Origin: DATIHT01 sp035480415
GTDB lineage: Bacteria > Patescibacteriota > Microgenomatia > Curtissbacterales > GWA2-41-24
NCBI GenBank assembly: GCA_035480415.1
Contig: DATIHT010000093.1
Coordinates: 1-48,598 of the forward strand
Length of the DNA stretch: 48,598 nucleotides
Reading direction: 5' to 3'
Shown one piece after another: positions 23,359 through 31,258 of the stretch (position 1 is the stretch's first letter; each line of letters opens with the position of its first letter). A program made the translations under genes and the position numbers. The notes beneath the pieces were generated by a model. The model saw only the letters and a program-made list of their open reading frames with translations. It did no database searches and had not been told where the DNA came from.

Positions 23359-24393
23359 CTACGCAGTTTTCGTTGCAACTACACATCCGACAATACCAAC
23401 ATCAAGCCCGCCCCACAAAAGCGCTTCTTTAAATCGTCCTTTGTAAAGAAATTCCATTTCGGGATCAGTCCTTACATTCATTCCTGCAAATATTTTTCTA
23501 CAGCTTTCCAAAAAATTCACTCTGCTTGTGTATTCTTCAGGACTATTACCTATTCCAATTGTAAGCATTAACCTACCGCCAGCTTTTAATTTACTTAAAA
23601 AGTTTTTAAGAAGCTTCTCCACATCTTTATCGCCTTTTTTTCTTCCGGCGCGATCTATTCTACCTTTACTGTCGAATGGATAAACGATTTTCGGGTCAAT
23701 CCTGTTCCAAAAGATAGTATCCAGTCCCAACGGAATTTCTCCATTTATAATTGCTTCACCAATAGTAGAATTAACAAACCTAACTCTGTCAAGATCAAGC
23801 CCCAGTTCATCCATCATTTCCTCGAAGTAACCTTTATATTCAGTATCGGGTTCTACGGCAATAATTTGGCCGTCTACCAAAGGAATAGCTGTTCTTACCT
23901 GTAAACCTTTATTTGCTACCCATTTTTCCGAACTATCTTCTTCGCCTAAAACTTTTACAATTTCGTCCCTGGTGGCAGGTATAATATGCGTTGCTAGTAC
24001 TTCTCCTGCAGTAGTACCAGAACCTACAAGTAACACATTTCCTCCGCGAGCATAGCCGCCTTTAAGTTCGGCTGTTCTAACAAAAGTGAACCAATCTAAA
24101 AAAGAAGGCTCTATAGACAATAAATCGGGATATAAAAACGTCAGACCTGCTTTTTCAGCAGCAGATCTCTCGTACGCGTCCTTTAAGGTATAGTGTTCCT
24201 TTTGAAACAATTCATCTAGCGCCGTAGGGTCCTTAATTAGTGCAGCATTTATCCCGCCAATAGAAGGTATTTCTCTATTCACTATGTAAGCAGCAAGTAA
24301 GTCGGTTCTGCTTTCAGCACCAGGAACATAACTTTGGTGAGCAGTAAATAAACTTGCAGATATCCCTTGAGGTCTAGTTTTTCTGTCGACCAT
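23359..24393 (-). CDS. SAM-dependent methyltransferase-like protein
   Basis: 344 residues. The middle has a Rossmann-type pattern: a glycine loop in GGNVLLVGSGTTAGEVLATH, an acidic strand end IIAVEPD, and LKAGGRLMLTIGIGNSPEEY late in the chain. The N-terminal 100 residues (TDLLAAYIVNREIPSIGG) are of unknown fold. This order is typical of class I methyltransferases, but the glycine motif is atypical and the substrate is unknown. TGATATAAT (24407-24402) gives a predicted start 2 nt from the ATG. Confidence 0.6.
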   Translation of the reverse strand: MVDRKTRPQGISASLFTAHQSYVPGAESRTDLLAAYIVNREIPSIGGINAALIKDPTALDELFQKEHYTLKDAYERSAAEKAGLTFLYPDLLSIEPSFLDWFTFVRTAELKGGYARGGNVLLVGSGTTAGEVLATHIIPATRDEIVKVLGEEDSSEKWVANKGLQVRTAIPLVDGQIIAVEPDTEYKGYFEEMMDELGLDLDRVRFVNSTIGEAIINGEIPLGLDTIFWNRIDPKIVYPFDSKGRIDRAGRKKGDKDVEKLLKNFLSKLKAGGRLMLTIGIGNSPEEYTSRVNFLESCRKIFAGMNVRTDPEMEFLYKGRFKEALLWGGLDVGIVGCVVATKTA

Positions 24394-24517
24394 AGACGCA
24401 GATTATATCAAGCACGAAGTTTAATATCAAACTATAAGCCTTTGTCCAGTAATATTTCGCGAGGCGAAATTAATTCCTCGTTTATGATAAAATTTCCTTG
24501 CTCAATAAACTTCTAAA

Positions 24518-24573
24518 GGCCCTATTCTGAACGTAGTGAAGAAGAGGGCCAAAAACGAAGTTTTTGGCCCTAT
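24518..24573 (+). repeat. duplicated tRNA-Glu 5' end with nested hairpins
   Basis: GGCCCTAT at 24518-24525 copies the first eight bases of the tRNA (24566-24573). AGGGCC at 24545-24550 can pair either backwards with the copy (stem GGCCCT-a-TTCT / AGAA-g-AGGGCC) or forwards with the tRNA's own first bases through a perfect 12-bp stem AGGGCCAAAAAC / GTTTTTGGCCCT with a GAA loop. The two structures exclude each other. Confidence 0.8.
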
Positions 24574-24637
24574 CGTCTATCGGTTAGGACGGGACCCTTT
24601 CAAGGTCTAAAGCGGGGTTCGACTCCCCGTAGGGCCA
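24566..24637 (+). tRNA. tRNA-Glu (anticodon TTC)
   Basis: Full cloverleaf: acceptor GGCCCTA/TAGGGCC, D arm with GGTTAGGAC, anticodon stem GGACC/GGTCT with loop CTTTCAA (TTC at positions 34-36), and T arm CGGGG-TTCGACT-CCCCG. The discriminator is A, followed by CTA, so CCA is not encoded and must be added by the CCA enzyme. The leader carries a copy of its 5' end. Confidence 0.95.
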
Positions 24638-24845
24638 CTATATTCGGCTTAGTTTGCAATATAATTTCTTGTCTTTCTGTCTGCATACGGCGAAAATAAT
24701 ACCACTATCTTTTTTTACGATCAACAAAATCCCATAGTTTGATTAAGACTTCAAAATCTGTTACAATACAAACCAAGCAACATTTAATTTTCTAAATCCG
24801 CACAAATCATCTTCTGTAGATTTCCCGCGTTAACGTTGCACAACT
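24638..24845 (+). promoter_or_regulatory. promoter-bearing gap before the HAD-like gene
   Basis: 208 nt without a gene. It contains TTGATT at 24739-24744, a 17-bp spacer and TACAAT at 24762-24767. The predicted start near 24774 leaves a leader of about 70 nt before the GTG at 24846. That leader is unusually long for this window and ends CCCGCGTTAACGTTGCACAA, which contains the small palindrome AACGTT. No ORF or clear hairpin otherwise. Confidence 0.55.
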
Positions 24846-25262
24846 GTGAAGCCAAATATCTATTTAGGAATTGATGGAGTAATTTTAACCAGAGGCGTAA
24901 TACCGGCGCTGTATTTAGACAGGTTTCTTAAATACTTAATGGAAAACTTTACGGTTTCCTGGCTTTCTTCCAGATGCCGAGGCAGCAGCGAAACAACAGA
25001 CAAATATCTTTCGCAATTTTTACCAAAAAGCACCATGGATTTAATTAAAAAAATCAAACCAACGAATTTTAGCCTGGACAGAACAGAAGCTATCGATTTT
25101 AGCAAAAACTTTTTTTGGCTGGACAAGGAGTTGTTCGATTCGGAAAAAAATACTCTTAAGGCACATAACAAATACAATTCCTGGATAGAATTAAACCTTA
25201 TTGATTGTCCAAACCAATTACTTAACATAATAAACAGCAAGAATACTTTTAAAAATAACTAA
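24846..25262 (+). CDS. HAD-like protein lacking the nucleophile Asp
   Basis: 138 residues from GTG. The start NIYLGIDGVIL matches the HAD motif I (DxDG) except that the nucleophile Asp is Gly at residue 8, while the second Asp (D10) remains. VSWLSSRCRG lies where motif II would be, and FFWLDKELF and LIDCPNQLLNIIN fit the later strands of small HAD domains with an IDGVL start. The loss of the nucleophile suggests a non-catalytic or binding role. The 26-codon gene follows after 15 nt. Confidence 0.62.
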   Translation: MKPNIYLGIDGVILTRGVIPALYLDRFLKYLMENFTVSWLSSRCRGSSETTDKYLSQFLPKSTMDLIKKIKPTNFSLDRTEAIDFSKNFFWLDKELFDSEKNTLKAHNKYNSWIELNLIDCPNQLLNIINSKNTFKNN

Positions 25263-25277
25263 AGGAGGTGAAGTAAT

Positions 25278-25358
25278 TTGAACGACGACGACAAAAAAGT
25301 TGAATCTACTGACGATAAGCCAGCAGAAGCAGCAAAAACAGAAGAAGCTGCAAAGTAA
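25278..25358 (+). CDS. 26-residue charged peptide
   Basis: A TTG-initiated frame of 26 codons (starts NDDDKKVESTDDKPAEAA, ends KTEEAAK). The support is a near-perfect Shine-Dalgarno site AAAGGAGGTG placed 7 nt before the TTG, one of only four such sites noticed in the window. The peptide has no hydrophobic residues to speak of and mixes Asp/Glu with Lys and Ala, like the acidic 63-residue protein at 1533. It lies 15 nt after the HAD-like gene and before a hairpin. It could instead be a leader or decoy ribosome site. Function unknown. Confidence 0.6.
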   Translation: MNDDDKKVESTDDKPAEAAKTEEAAK

Positions 25359-25372
25359 CTTCTAGGTAATTA

Positions 25373-25417
25373 GATAATGGCGGGGGCTTTAAATCAAAAA
25401 TTTCCCGCCTCTAGTTA
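25373..25417 (+). terminator. GATAA-GGCGGG...CCCGCC-TTATC hairpin
   Basis: Inner arms GGCGGG (25379) and CCCGCC (25404) enclose 19 nt; outer GATAA and TTATC can extend the stem. There is no clean T-run, so termination is probable but not certain. It separates the small peptide gene from the membrane protease promoter. Confidence 0.55.
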
Positions 25418-25476
25418 TCCTTTGATATAATTCATCCATAAACTACCCAAAACCACCATCCAAACAATCTATATTT

Positions 25477-25890
25477 TTGTACACCGCATTCACATTGCTT
25501 GCGGTATTAGCATTGATTATTCTCGCAAAAATACTTAATAGACAGCCTCTATATAATTGGTGGACGTATACAAGCTTAACGTGGGCACCGATTCCTGTAA
25601 GCTTTGCCCAAGAGCTAATATTTAGGGCATTTTTACAAACAAAACTTCAAAAGCATCTTCGCCCACTGTTTGCTATTTTAATAAGTTCCGTCCTTTTTGC
25701 TTCAATTCACCTTCTGTGGAAAGACCCGCTAATCATATTTTTAGCCTTAATTGGTGGTCTTTGCTGGGGATATTTATGGTACAAACACCCAAATCTACTC
25801 CTAATTACCATTTCTCATTCAGTTATAAATTTCGCCATTATTTTCCTCGGTTTTTTCCCTTGGACAATCACAGACATAATTAAGTTTTAG
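25477..25890 (+). CDS. CPBP-family intramembrane metalloprotease-like protein
   Basis: 137 residues from TTG, with about four membrane helices. The family motifs are present in part: FAQELIFRAFLQ (the usual EExxxR with the first Glu replaced by Gln), then SSVLFASIHLLW and LLITISHSVINFAI with the two His residues. This is the Abi/CAAX-protease core only. TATAAT lies at 25425-25430, and its predicted start (about 25437) falls on an in-frame ATA at 25438 that would add 13 residues (INYPKPPSKQSIF) in front of the first helix. The true start is therefore uncertain. Confidence 0.72.
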   Translation: MYTAFTLLAVLALIILAKILNRQPLYNWWTYTSLTWAPIPVSFAQELIFRAFLQTKLQKHLRPLFAILISSVLFASIHLLWKDPLIIFLALIGGLCWGYLWYKHPNLLLITISHSVINFAIIFLGFFPWTITDIIKF

Positions 25891-25933
25891 CTAAACGGCC
25901 TATAATTCATTGTTTGTGCTATAATTCTAGCCT

Positions 25934-26545
25934 ATGTCACGAATAGAAAGACACCAAGAACCAGTCACTTTTAGACCAGCGACAACCGAAGACGCGGTTT
26001 TAATAACCTCAATCGACAAAACCAATAACCAAATTGAATTAAAAGCTGTCGAAGTTTCGATAGAAGGGGAAGCAAGATATTCACCTGGAAGACTAGAAGA
26101 TGGATTGGATCGAAGAATGTACACTTATCTTGGGCGTCATGAAAACGAGGCCGAAAACTTAAATTACATTGTTCAAGATGGAGAACAAGCTGTAGGTTAC
26201 ATTCTTGCATATAGAGAACAAAAACCAGATGAAGAAGTAGTCCGTTTCGTAGATATGTCAGCAAAACCCCGTGCACGTTCACTAAGAGTAGCAAGGGCCA
26301 TGTTTCTAAAACTTGCAGAAATTCAACTAGGAGCAAACTTACCACTAGAAGGCTACGTCAGGATTAGGCCAATGTATAGATATCTTTTACAGAACCCAGT
26401 TAAAAGATGGATTTCTGATCATGGCTATGAAGTTGTAAAATTAGATGCACCGGCGGTACTGATTGATGAAAGTGTTGCCATTAAAGTTCGTCTTGAGAAT
26501 AAACTACCGTATCAGCCATCTTTACTTGCACATCAAATTGCTTAA
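25934..26545 (+). CDS. GNAT-like N-acetyltransferase
   Basis: 203 residues. TFRPATTEDAVLITSID is the usual first strand and helix of GNAT proteins, followed by NYIVQDGEQAVGYILAYREQ (strands 2-4), VVRFVDMSAKP and then RSLRVARAMFLKLAEI in the acetyl-CoA loop position, where the classic Q/RxxGxG is replaced by RARSLRVAR. The substrate is unknown. TGCTATAAT (-10 at 25920-25925) puts the transcription start about 2 nt before the ATG. It ends 3 nt before the typA stop on the other strand. Confidence 0.62.
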   Translation: MSRIERHQEPVTFRPATTEDAVLITSIDKTNNQIELKAVEVSIEGEARYSPGRLEDGLDRRMYTYLGRHENEAENLNYIVQDGEQAVGYILAYREQKPDEEVVRFVDMSAKPRARSLRVARAMFLKLAEIQLGANLPLEGYVRIRPMYRYLLQNPVKRWISDHGYEVVKLDAPAVLIDESVAIKVRLENKLPYQPSLLAHQIA

Positions 26546-26547
26546 AA

Positions 26548-28356
26548 TTACTGACCGACGCGTCTGCGTTTTTCTTCCATGGGGTCCAAAACCGTTTTTC
26601 TTATCCTGATATTTTGAGGTGTAACCTCAACTAATTCATCATCGCTTATGTATTCCAAAGCATCCTCAAGATCCATCTTAAGAGGCGCAGAAAGCCGCAC
26701 AGCGACGTCTTCTCCCTTACTGCGCATGTTGGTTAGGTGTTTTTCCTTACAAACGTTAACACTAATATCTTCTGGCCTTGGGTTAATACCAATTACCTGA
26801 CCTTTATAAACCTGTACACCGGCATCTATAAAAATCTGCCCACGGTCTTGTGCATTCAAAAGCCCATAAGTTTTGGCAACGCCGGATTCGTGAACAACCA
26901 AAGAACCGTGGGTTCTGGCAAATATAGTCCCGGATTCCGGCCTGAATTCCAAAAACAAAGTGTTGAAGATCCCCAAACCCTTAGTGTCTGCAATGAACTC
27001 GCTTCTATAGCCAAAAAGTTCGCGCGTGGCAATTACGAATTCGTAAAAGGTTAATCCTTCTTCGCTTTTCATATCTACAAGTTCTGCGTGTCTGGCACCT
27101 AGTTTTTGCATAACACTACCTGCATATTCGTCCGGAGTTTCTATAAACAATTGTTCGTAAGGAGTCATCTTGTTCCCGTCTACAACTTTGGTAATCACCT
27201 GAGGCCTGGCAACCTGAAATTCGTAGCCTTCTCGCCTTAGGCGTTCTATTAAAATAGAAAGGTGCAGTTCACCCCGACCGGAAACTATCCATTCACCACG
27301 TTCGTTATCCTCAACCCTCAATGCAACATCGGTTTCCAGTTCTTTATATAAACGATCCCTAATTTGCCTGGAGGTTTTAAATTTACCTTCGTGACCGGCA
27401 AAAGGGGAGCTGTTTACACTAAAAGTCATTTTAATCGTCGGTTCTTCTATTTTTAAAATTGGCAATGCAACCGGATTCTTAACATCTGCAATCGTCTCGC
27501 CAATCGTGATGTCACCGATTCCGGAAACAGCAACGATATCGCCAGCCTCTGCACTTGCAACATCTTTTTTACCTAAACCCTCAAAAGAGGCAACAGAAAC
27601 AATGTTTGCTTTTTTCTGCCCACCTTCGGTGTTTATATGCATAACTTCCGAGTTAGAATTCAAAACTCCGTTATAAATTTTCCCGATTGCAATTCTCCCT
27701 TTATGAACATCGTAAGTAATGTTTGAAACCAGCATTTGCAAAGGAGCAGTCGAATCGCCGGATGGTGGGGGAACGTGTTCCAAAATTTGTTCAAAAACCG
27801 GGTTAATGTTTACCATCGAATTAGCATCCGGTTCCAGCCCTGCCTTACCATCTTTGGCAATTGCATAAATTGTAGGGAAAAAAGCAGTTTGGTCGTCTGC
27901 ACCAAGTTCTACAAACAAATCGAAAATCCTGTCTAGCGCATAGCTTATACGGGCATTAGGTTTATCTATCTTATTAATAACAACAATAATTTTGTGTTTT
28001 AACTTGAGAGCCTGTTTTAAAACAAAACGTGTCTGCGGCATTGGCCCTTCTTGTGCATCCACAAGCAAAAGACAGCCGTCTACCATAGAAAGCACGCGTT
28101 CAACCTCTCCGCCAAAGTCTGCATGGCCCGGAGTATCCACAATGTTTATTTTTGTGCCGTTCCACATAACAGAGGCATTCTTGGAAAAAATAGTGATTCC
28201 TCGTTCTTTCTCCAGCTCGTTTGAATCCATGATAAGATCCGAACCTTCCAGTTCTTTGGTAAGATAAGTCTTAGACTGCCTCAAAAGAGCGTCTACAAGT
28301 GTTGTTTTGCCATGATCTACGTGGGCAATAATGGCAACGTTTCGTGTGTTTATCAT
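26548..28356 (-). CDS. typA: ribosome-associated GTPase TypA/BipA
   Basis: 602 residues, normal length. G1 AHVDHGKTT, G2 in ERGITI, G3 DTPGHADFGGEV, G4 NKIDKPNA; then domain II, EF-G-like III and V, and the BipA C-terminal region (GEDVAVRLSAPLKMDLEDALEYI, TPQNIRIRK). It is a translational GTPase tied to ribosome assembly and stress growth. A hairpin followed by six T lies 8 nt upstream of the ATG, downstream of a possible promoter, so the gene may be attenuated or simply abut the importer operon's terminator. Confidence 0.97.
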   Translation of the reverse strand: MINTRNVAIIAHVDHGKTTLVDALLRQSKTYLTKELEGSDLIMDSNELEKERGITIFSKNASVMWNGTKINIVDTPGHADFGGEVERVLSMVDGCLLLVDAQEGPMPQTRFVLKQALKLKHKIIVVINKIDKPNARISYALDRIFDLFVELGADDQTAFFPTIYAIAKDGKAGLEPDANSMVNINPVFEQILEHVPPPSGDSTAPLQMLVSNITYDVHKGRIAIGKIYNGVLNSNSEVMHINTEGGQKKANIVSVASFEGLGKKDVASAEAGDIVAVSGIGDITIGETIADVKNPVALPILKIEEPTIKMTFSVNSSPFAGHEGKFKTSRQIRDRLYKELETDVALRVEDNERGEWIVSGRGELHLSILIERLRREGYEFQVARPQVITKVVDGNKMTPYEQLFIETPDEYAGSVMQKLGARHAELVDMKSEEGLTFYEFVIATRELFGYRSEFIADTKGLGIFNTLFLEFRPESGTIFARTHGSLVVHESGVAKTYGLLNAQDRGQIFIDAGVQVYKGQVIGINPRPEDISVNVCKEKHLTNMRSKGEDVAVRLSAPLKMDLEDALEYISDDELVEVTPQNIRIRKTVLDPMEEKRRRVGQ

Positions 28357-28363
28357 CGGGTGT

Positions 28364-28386
28364 AAAAAAGCCGCCCACCTGGCGGC
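28364..28386 (-). terminator. intrinsic terminator between znuB and typA
   Basis: GCCGCC-AGGTG-GGCGGC followed by TTTTTT on the minus strand, 40 nt after the znuB stop and 8 nt before the typA ATG. An extended -10 (TGTTAAAAT, TAAAAT at 28399-28394) lies just upstream, so a transcript started there would meet the hairpin at once. Confidence 0.8.
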
Positions 28387-28425
28387 CTATATAATTTTAA
28401 CAGAATTGGGTACCAAAAGCGAAGG

Positions 28426-29226
28426 TTACGGCAACATCTTTCGCAAAAACGTCAGAGCAAATACAAAAAGTGTCAAAAGTACAATCGTCCCGCCTGGTGA
28501 AAGATCCAAATAAAACGAAATTATTATTCCGGCAATTACACATAAGATAGAAATTACTTCGGCAGCCAGGATTGTCCTCACAAAGCTTAGCTTTAGCTGC
28601 AAGGCAGCAACAACTGGGATAACAACGAGTGCCGAAATCAAAAGAATTCCAATTACAGGAATGGCAACGGAAATAGTTATGGCACAAAGAATAATAAAAA
28701 GAGTGTTTATTAACCCCGTCGGAATTCCGGCAACTTTTGCAGATTCTTCGTCAAAAGAAACGAACACAAGTTCCTTATAAAAAAGAACTACAAGCACAAA
28801 CACCGAAGTCCCTAAAATCCCAATCACGGTTACATCAAACGCTCTTACTGTTGCGATGCTTCCGAACAAATAGTTAAAAAGATTTACATTAAAGCCACGA
28901 GCTGCACTGATTAAAACAACAGCAAGTGCCAAGCTCCCAGAAAGGAATATCGAAAGCGCAGATTCACCGTAGACTTTTTTGGAAAGTCTTAACTTTTCTA
29001 TCACAAAAGAAGACAGGGAGGTGGCAATGATTGCAGAAATTACCGGGTTAATTTTTAACAAAAGCCCGATGGCAATTCCCGCCAAAGAAACGTGCGAAAG
29101 AGTATCGGCAATTAAAGAATAACGCCTTAAAACCAGGAAGATTCCAATCAAAGGCGCCAGAATTGCAATTACAACTCCGGCCTCCAACCCCCTTACAATA
29201 AATGCGTACCTAAAAATCTCAAACAT
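28426..29226 (-). CDS. znuB: metal ABC transporter permease (ZnuB/TroC type)
   Basis: 266 residues with about eight membrane helices. Family features are FRYAFIVRGLEAGVVIAILAPLIGIFLVLRRYSLIADTLSHVSLAGIA at the N-terminus and GIPTGLINTLFII with ISALVVIPVVAAL later. It forms the membrane channel for zinc or manganese delivered by the binding protein. It is the last gene of the znuA-znuC-znuB operon, 41 nt after znuC, and is followed by an intrinsic terminator. Zinc versus manganese cannot be told from sequence. Confidence 0.92.
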   Translation of the reverse strand: MFEIFRYAFIVRGLEAGVVIAILAPLIGIFLVLRRYSLIADTLSHVSLAGIAIGLLLKINPVISAIIATSLSSFVIEKLRLSKKVYGESALSIFLSGSLALAVVLISAARGFNVNLFNYLFGSIATVRAFDVTVIGILGTSVFVLVVLFYKELVFVSFDEESAKVAGIPTGLINTLFIILCAITISVAIPVIGILLISALVVIPVVAALQLKLSFVRTILAAEVISILCVIAGIIISFYLDLSPGGTIVLLTLFVFALTFLRKMLP

Positions 29227-29267
29227 ACTGTTTTACTACCAACTACAAACTACACGCTATCGACACA

Positions 29268-30029
29268 CTAGTGTCCATGCAGAATAAACTTGACCCCTTT
29301 TCCATAAAGTTTTTCTATATAATCGTCTTTGATAAATTTCTGTGGGTTTCCGTGATAAACAAGCTCCTCGTTAATACAGGCAAGCTCTGTGACTTCATTT
29401 GTAACAACATCAATGTCATGGGAAACAAGAATCAGCGTAATTCCGCTTTTGTTTAATTTTTCTAAAAGCTCGTAGAATCCTTCTTGCGCCTTCAAATCAA
29501 CACCCACAGTCGGCTCATCTAAAAATAAAATCTCAGGGCTCGATGCAAGCGCCCTTGCAATAAAAACTCGCTGCTGTTGTCCGGCAGAAAGGTCTCCAAT
29601 TAAACGATTTGAATAAGACTCCATACCAACTTTAACCAAAGAAACCTTTGCTGCCTCCACATCCGCACGCCCTGTACGTTTTAATAATCCTACCTTTCCG
29701 TACCTGCCCATTAAAACAACTTCCATTACAGTTGCTGGAAAATTAACATCGAAATGAACAGCTTTTTGGGGGACATAACCTATTTTTGGCCAGTCATCAA
29801 ACCTGGAAGCGTCTACACCCATCAGCTCGATAGAACCCTTGTTTGGTTTCAAAAGACAAAGCATCAGCTTCAGAAGAGTAGTTTTCCCGCCACCGTTTGG
29901 GCCGATAACACCTAAGTAATCACCCTTGTGAACAGAAAGATTAATGTCCTTTAGGACAATATTATCGCCGTAAGAAAAGGAGACATTTGTAAGTTCGACA
30001 ATAGTTTCTCCATGTTTTATGTTTTGCAT
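29268..30029 (-). CDS. znuC: metal ABC transporter ATP-binding protein
   Basis: 253 residues. Walker A GPNGGGKTT, Q-loop VPQKAVHF, signature LSAGQQQRV, Walker B ILFLDEPTVGVDL, and H-loop LVSHDID. This is the ZnuC/MntB-type ATPase that energises metal import. It overlaps the 3' end of the binding protein gene by 13 nt, so the two are translationally coupled. Confidence 0.94.
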   Translation of the reverse strand: MQNIKHGETIVELTNVSFSYGDNIVLKDINLSVHKGDYLGVIGPNGGGKTTLLKLMLCLLKPNKGSIELMGVDASRFDDWPKIGYVPQKAVHFDVNFPATVMEVVLMGRYGKVGLLKRTGRADVEAAKVSLVKVGMESYSNRLIGDLSAGQQQRVFIARALASSPEILFLDEPTVGVDLKAQEGFYELLEKLNKSGITLILVSHDIDVVTNEVTELACINEELVYHGNPQKFIKDDYIEKLYGKGVKFILHGH

Positions 30030-30928
30030 TCAAGTGCTATTTTCAAATTTTCTAAATTCTGGCGCATTACCGAAAAATAATCCGCACCTTGACCTGTTTC
30101 ATCATCGGTTAAACCCTCAAGTGGATTTAAAACCAATGTTTTAGCACCTACCTCGTTTGCGATAGTTTCTGAAAGTTTCGGTGAAACCAGGCTTTCAAAG
30201 AAAATATACTTTACATTGTTTGCCTTTGCAAATTGGGAAACCGCAGAGAGCTGTTTTAGAGAAGGCTCTTCGTCTGGAGAAAGACCGGCAATTGAAACTT
30301 GATTTAAACCATATCTGCTTGAAAGGTAACCAAAAGCGGCGTGGGAAGTAATTACATCCTTTCTGCCGCAGTTGGCCAAACCTTGTTTGTATTGTGTATT
30401 TAATAAATCTAGCTTTGCCTCTAAATCCTGGGTGTTTTTTTGATAATAAGAGGCATCTTGTGAATCAATAGAAACCAGTGCCTGGGAAATTTTCTCAACC
30501 TCTGCCTTGGCAAGTATCGGGTCTAACCAAACATGCGGGTCCTGAACATTTTGGCCATCTTCCTCTACCTGTTGTGTTAAAAGTTCTTCTGCGGCTATTA
30601 CGATAGTAGTAGTCGGACCAAGGTTTGATTTTATTTTGTCTCCCCATGCTTCAACACCGCCGTTTAAAATCAAAAGCTTACTGTTCTGAATTTTGGCAAT
30701 GTCTGCAGTGGTTGGTTCATAATCATGAGGTTCGGAACCGGCAGGAGTAATATTGACAACACTTACTTTATCCCCGCCAATTTGCGACGCAAAGAAATAC
30801 AAAGGGTAGAACGAAGTAGTAACGGCAATCCTGCTTGTTTGATCAACCTTGCTAGGTTTGTTTTTATAGAAAAGAAAACCTGCCACCAATACAAAAACTA
30901 TAACAATAGGAATAAATAAATTCTTCAT
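30017..30928 (-). CDS. znuA: metal-binding protein of ABC importer (ZnuA/TroA cluster A-I)
   Basis: 303 residues with a single N-terminal membrane anchor (LFIPIVIVFVLVAGFLFY) in place of a lipoprotein Cys. Metal ligands fit the family: His in GSEPHDYEPT, His in DPHVWLDP, His in VITSHAAFGYL, and an acidic residue in the SPDEEPS or SEI-type region. There is no His-rich loop between the first two ligands, only an acidic VEEDGQN, so manganese or high-affinity zinc are both possible. A TTGACA-17-CATACT promoter carries a palindrome over its -10, a likely metal-regulated operator. Confidence 0.92.
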   Translation of the reverse strand: MKNLFIPIVIVFVLVAGFLFYKNKPSKVDQTSRIAVTTSFYPLYFFASQIGGDKVSVVNITPAGSEPHDYEPTTADIAKIQNSKLLILNGGVEAWGDKIKSNLGPTTTIVIAAEELLTQQVEEDGQNVQDPHVWLDPILAKAEVEKISQALVSIDSQDASYYQKNTQDLEAKLDLLNTQYKQGLANCGRKDVITSHAAFGYLSSRYGLNQVSIAGLSPDEEPSLKQLSAVSQFAKANNVKYIFFESLVSPKLSETIANEVGAKTLVLNPLEGLTDDETGQGADYFSVMRQNLENLKIALECKT

Positions 30929-30941
30929 TAACGCAACTTAC

Positions 30942-30957
30942 TTGCATTAGTATGCAA
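30942..30957. promoter_or_regulatory. palindromic operator over the importer promoter
   Basis: TTGCAT-TAGT-ATGCAA, perfect 6-bp arms. On the minus strand it covers the -10 (CATACT, 30954-30949) of the importer promoter, whose -35 TTGACA is at 30977-30972. On the plus strand the glutaredoxin promoter shares the same -35 zone. A metal-sensing repressor (Zur, MntR or DtxR type) is the natural candidate; none is encoded in the window. Confidence 0.72.
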
Positions 30958-31003
30958 CAGCTTATATCTTTTGTCAAGAAATGTACTGTTGTATACTGAC
31001 AGT

Positions 31004-31258
31004 ATGCCAAAGGTTACACTTTACACAACCAAAACTTGTCCTTTTTGTCTTATGCAAAAAGATTATTTTGCGGACAAGGGCGTAGAGTACACAGAAATTT
31101 TGGTAGACGAACACCCTGACGAAGCAATGAAAATGATCGAAATTTCCGGCCAAATGGGTGTACCTTTTACGGTAATAGATAAGGATAATGGTGAACGAGT
31201 AACTATATTAGGTTTCGACAAAAGCAGACTTCAGTCAGAACTAGGTCTCCCCAACTAA
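31004..31258 (+). CDS. glutaredoxin / NrdH-like redoxin
   Basis: 84 residues from the ATG at 31004. Thioredoxin fold with active site C12-P-F-C15 (TTKTCPFCLMQ), the cis-Pro segment MGVPFTV and the C-terminal GFDKSRL. It reduces disulfides, perhaps for ribonucleotide reductase. The frame is open to 30971, but a TATACT box at 30992-30997 places the transcription start exactly on this ATG, so the longer form can be set aside. It is divergent from the metal importer and shares its promoter region. Confidence 0.92.
   Translation: MPKVTLYTTKTCPFCLMQKDYFADKGVEYTEILVDEHPDEAMKMIEISGQMGVPFTVIDKDNGERVTILGFDKSRLQSELGLPN

Noticed and set aside
24459..24474. TTTCGC-GAG-GCGAAA hairpin upstream of tRNA-Glu
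   Set aside because: Short perfect palindrome, but no T-run, no repeat elsewhere and no clear link to a gene.
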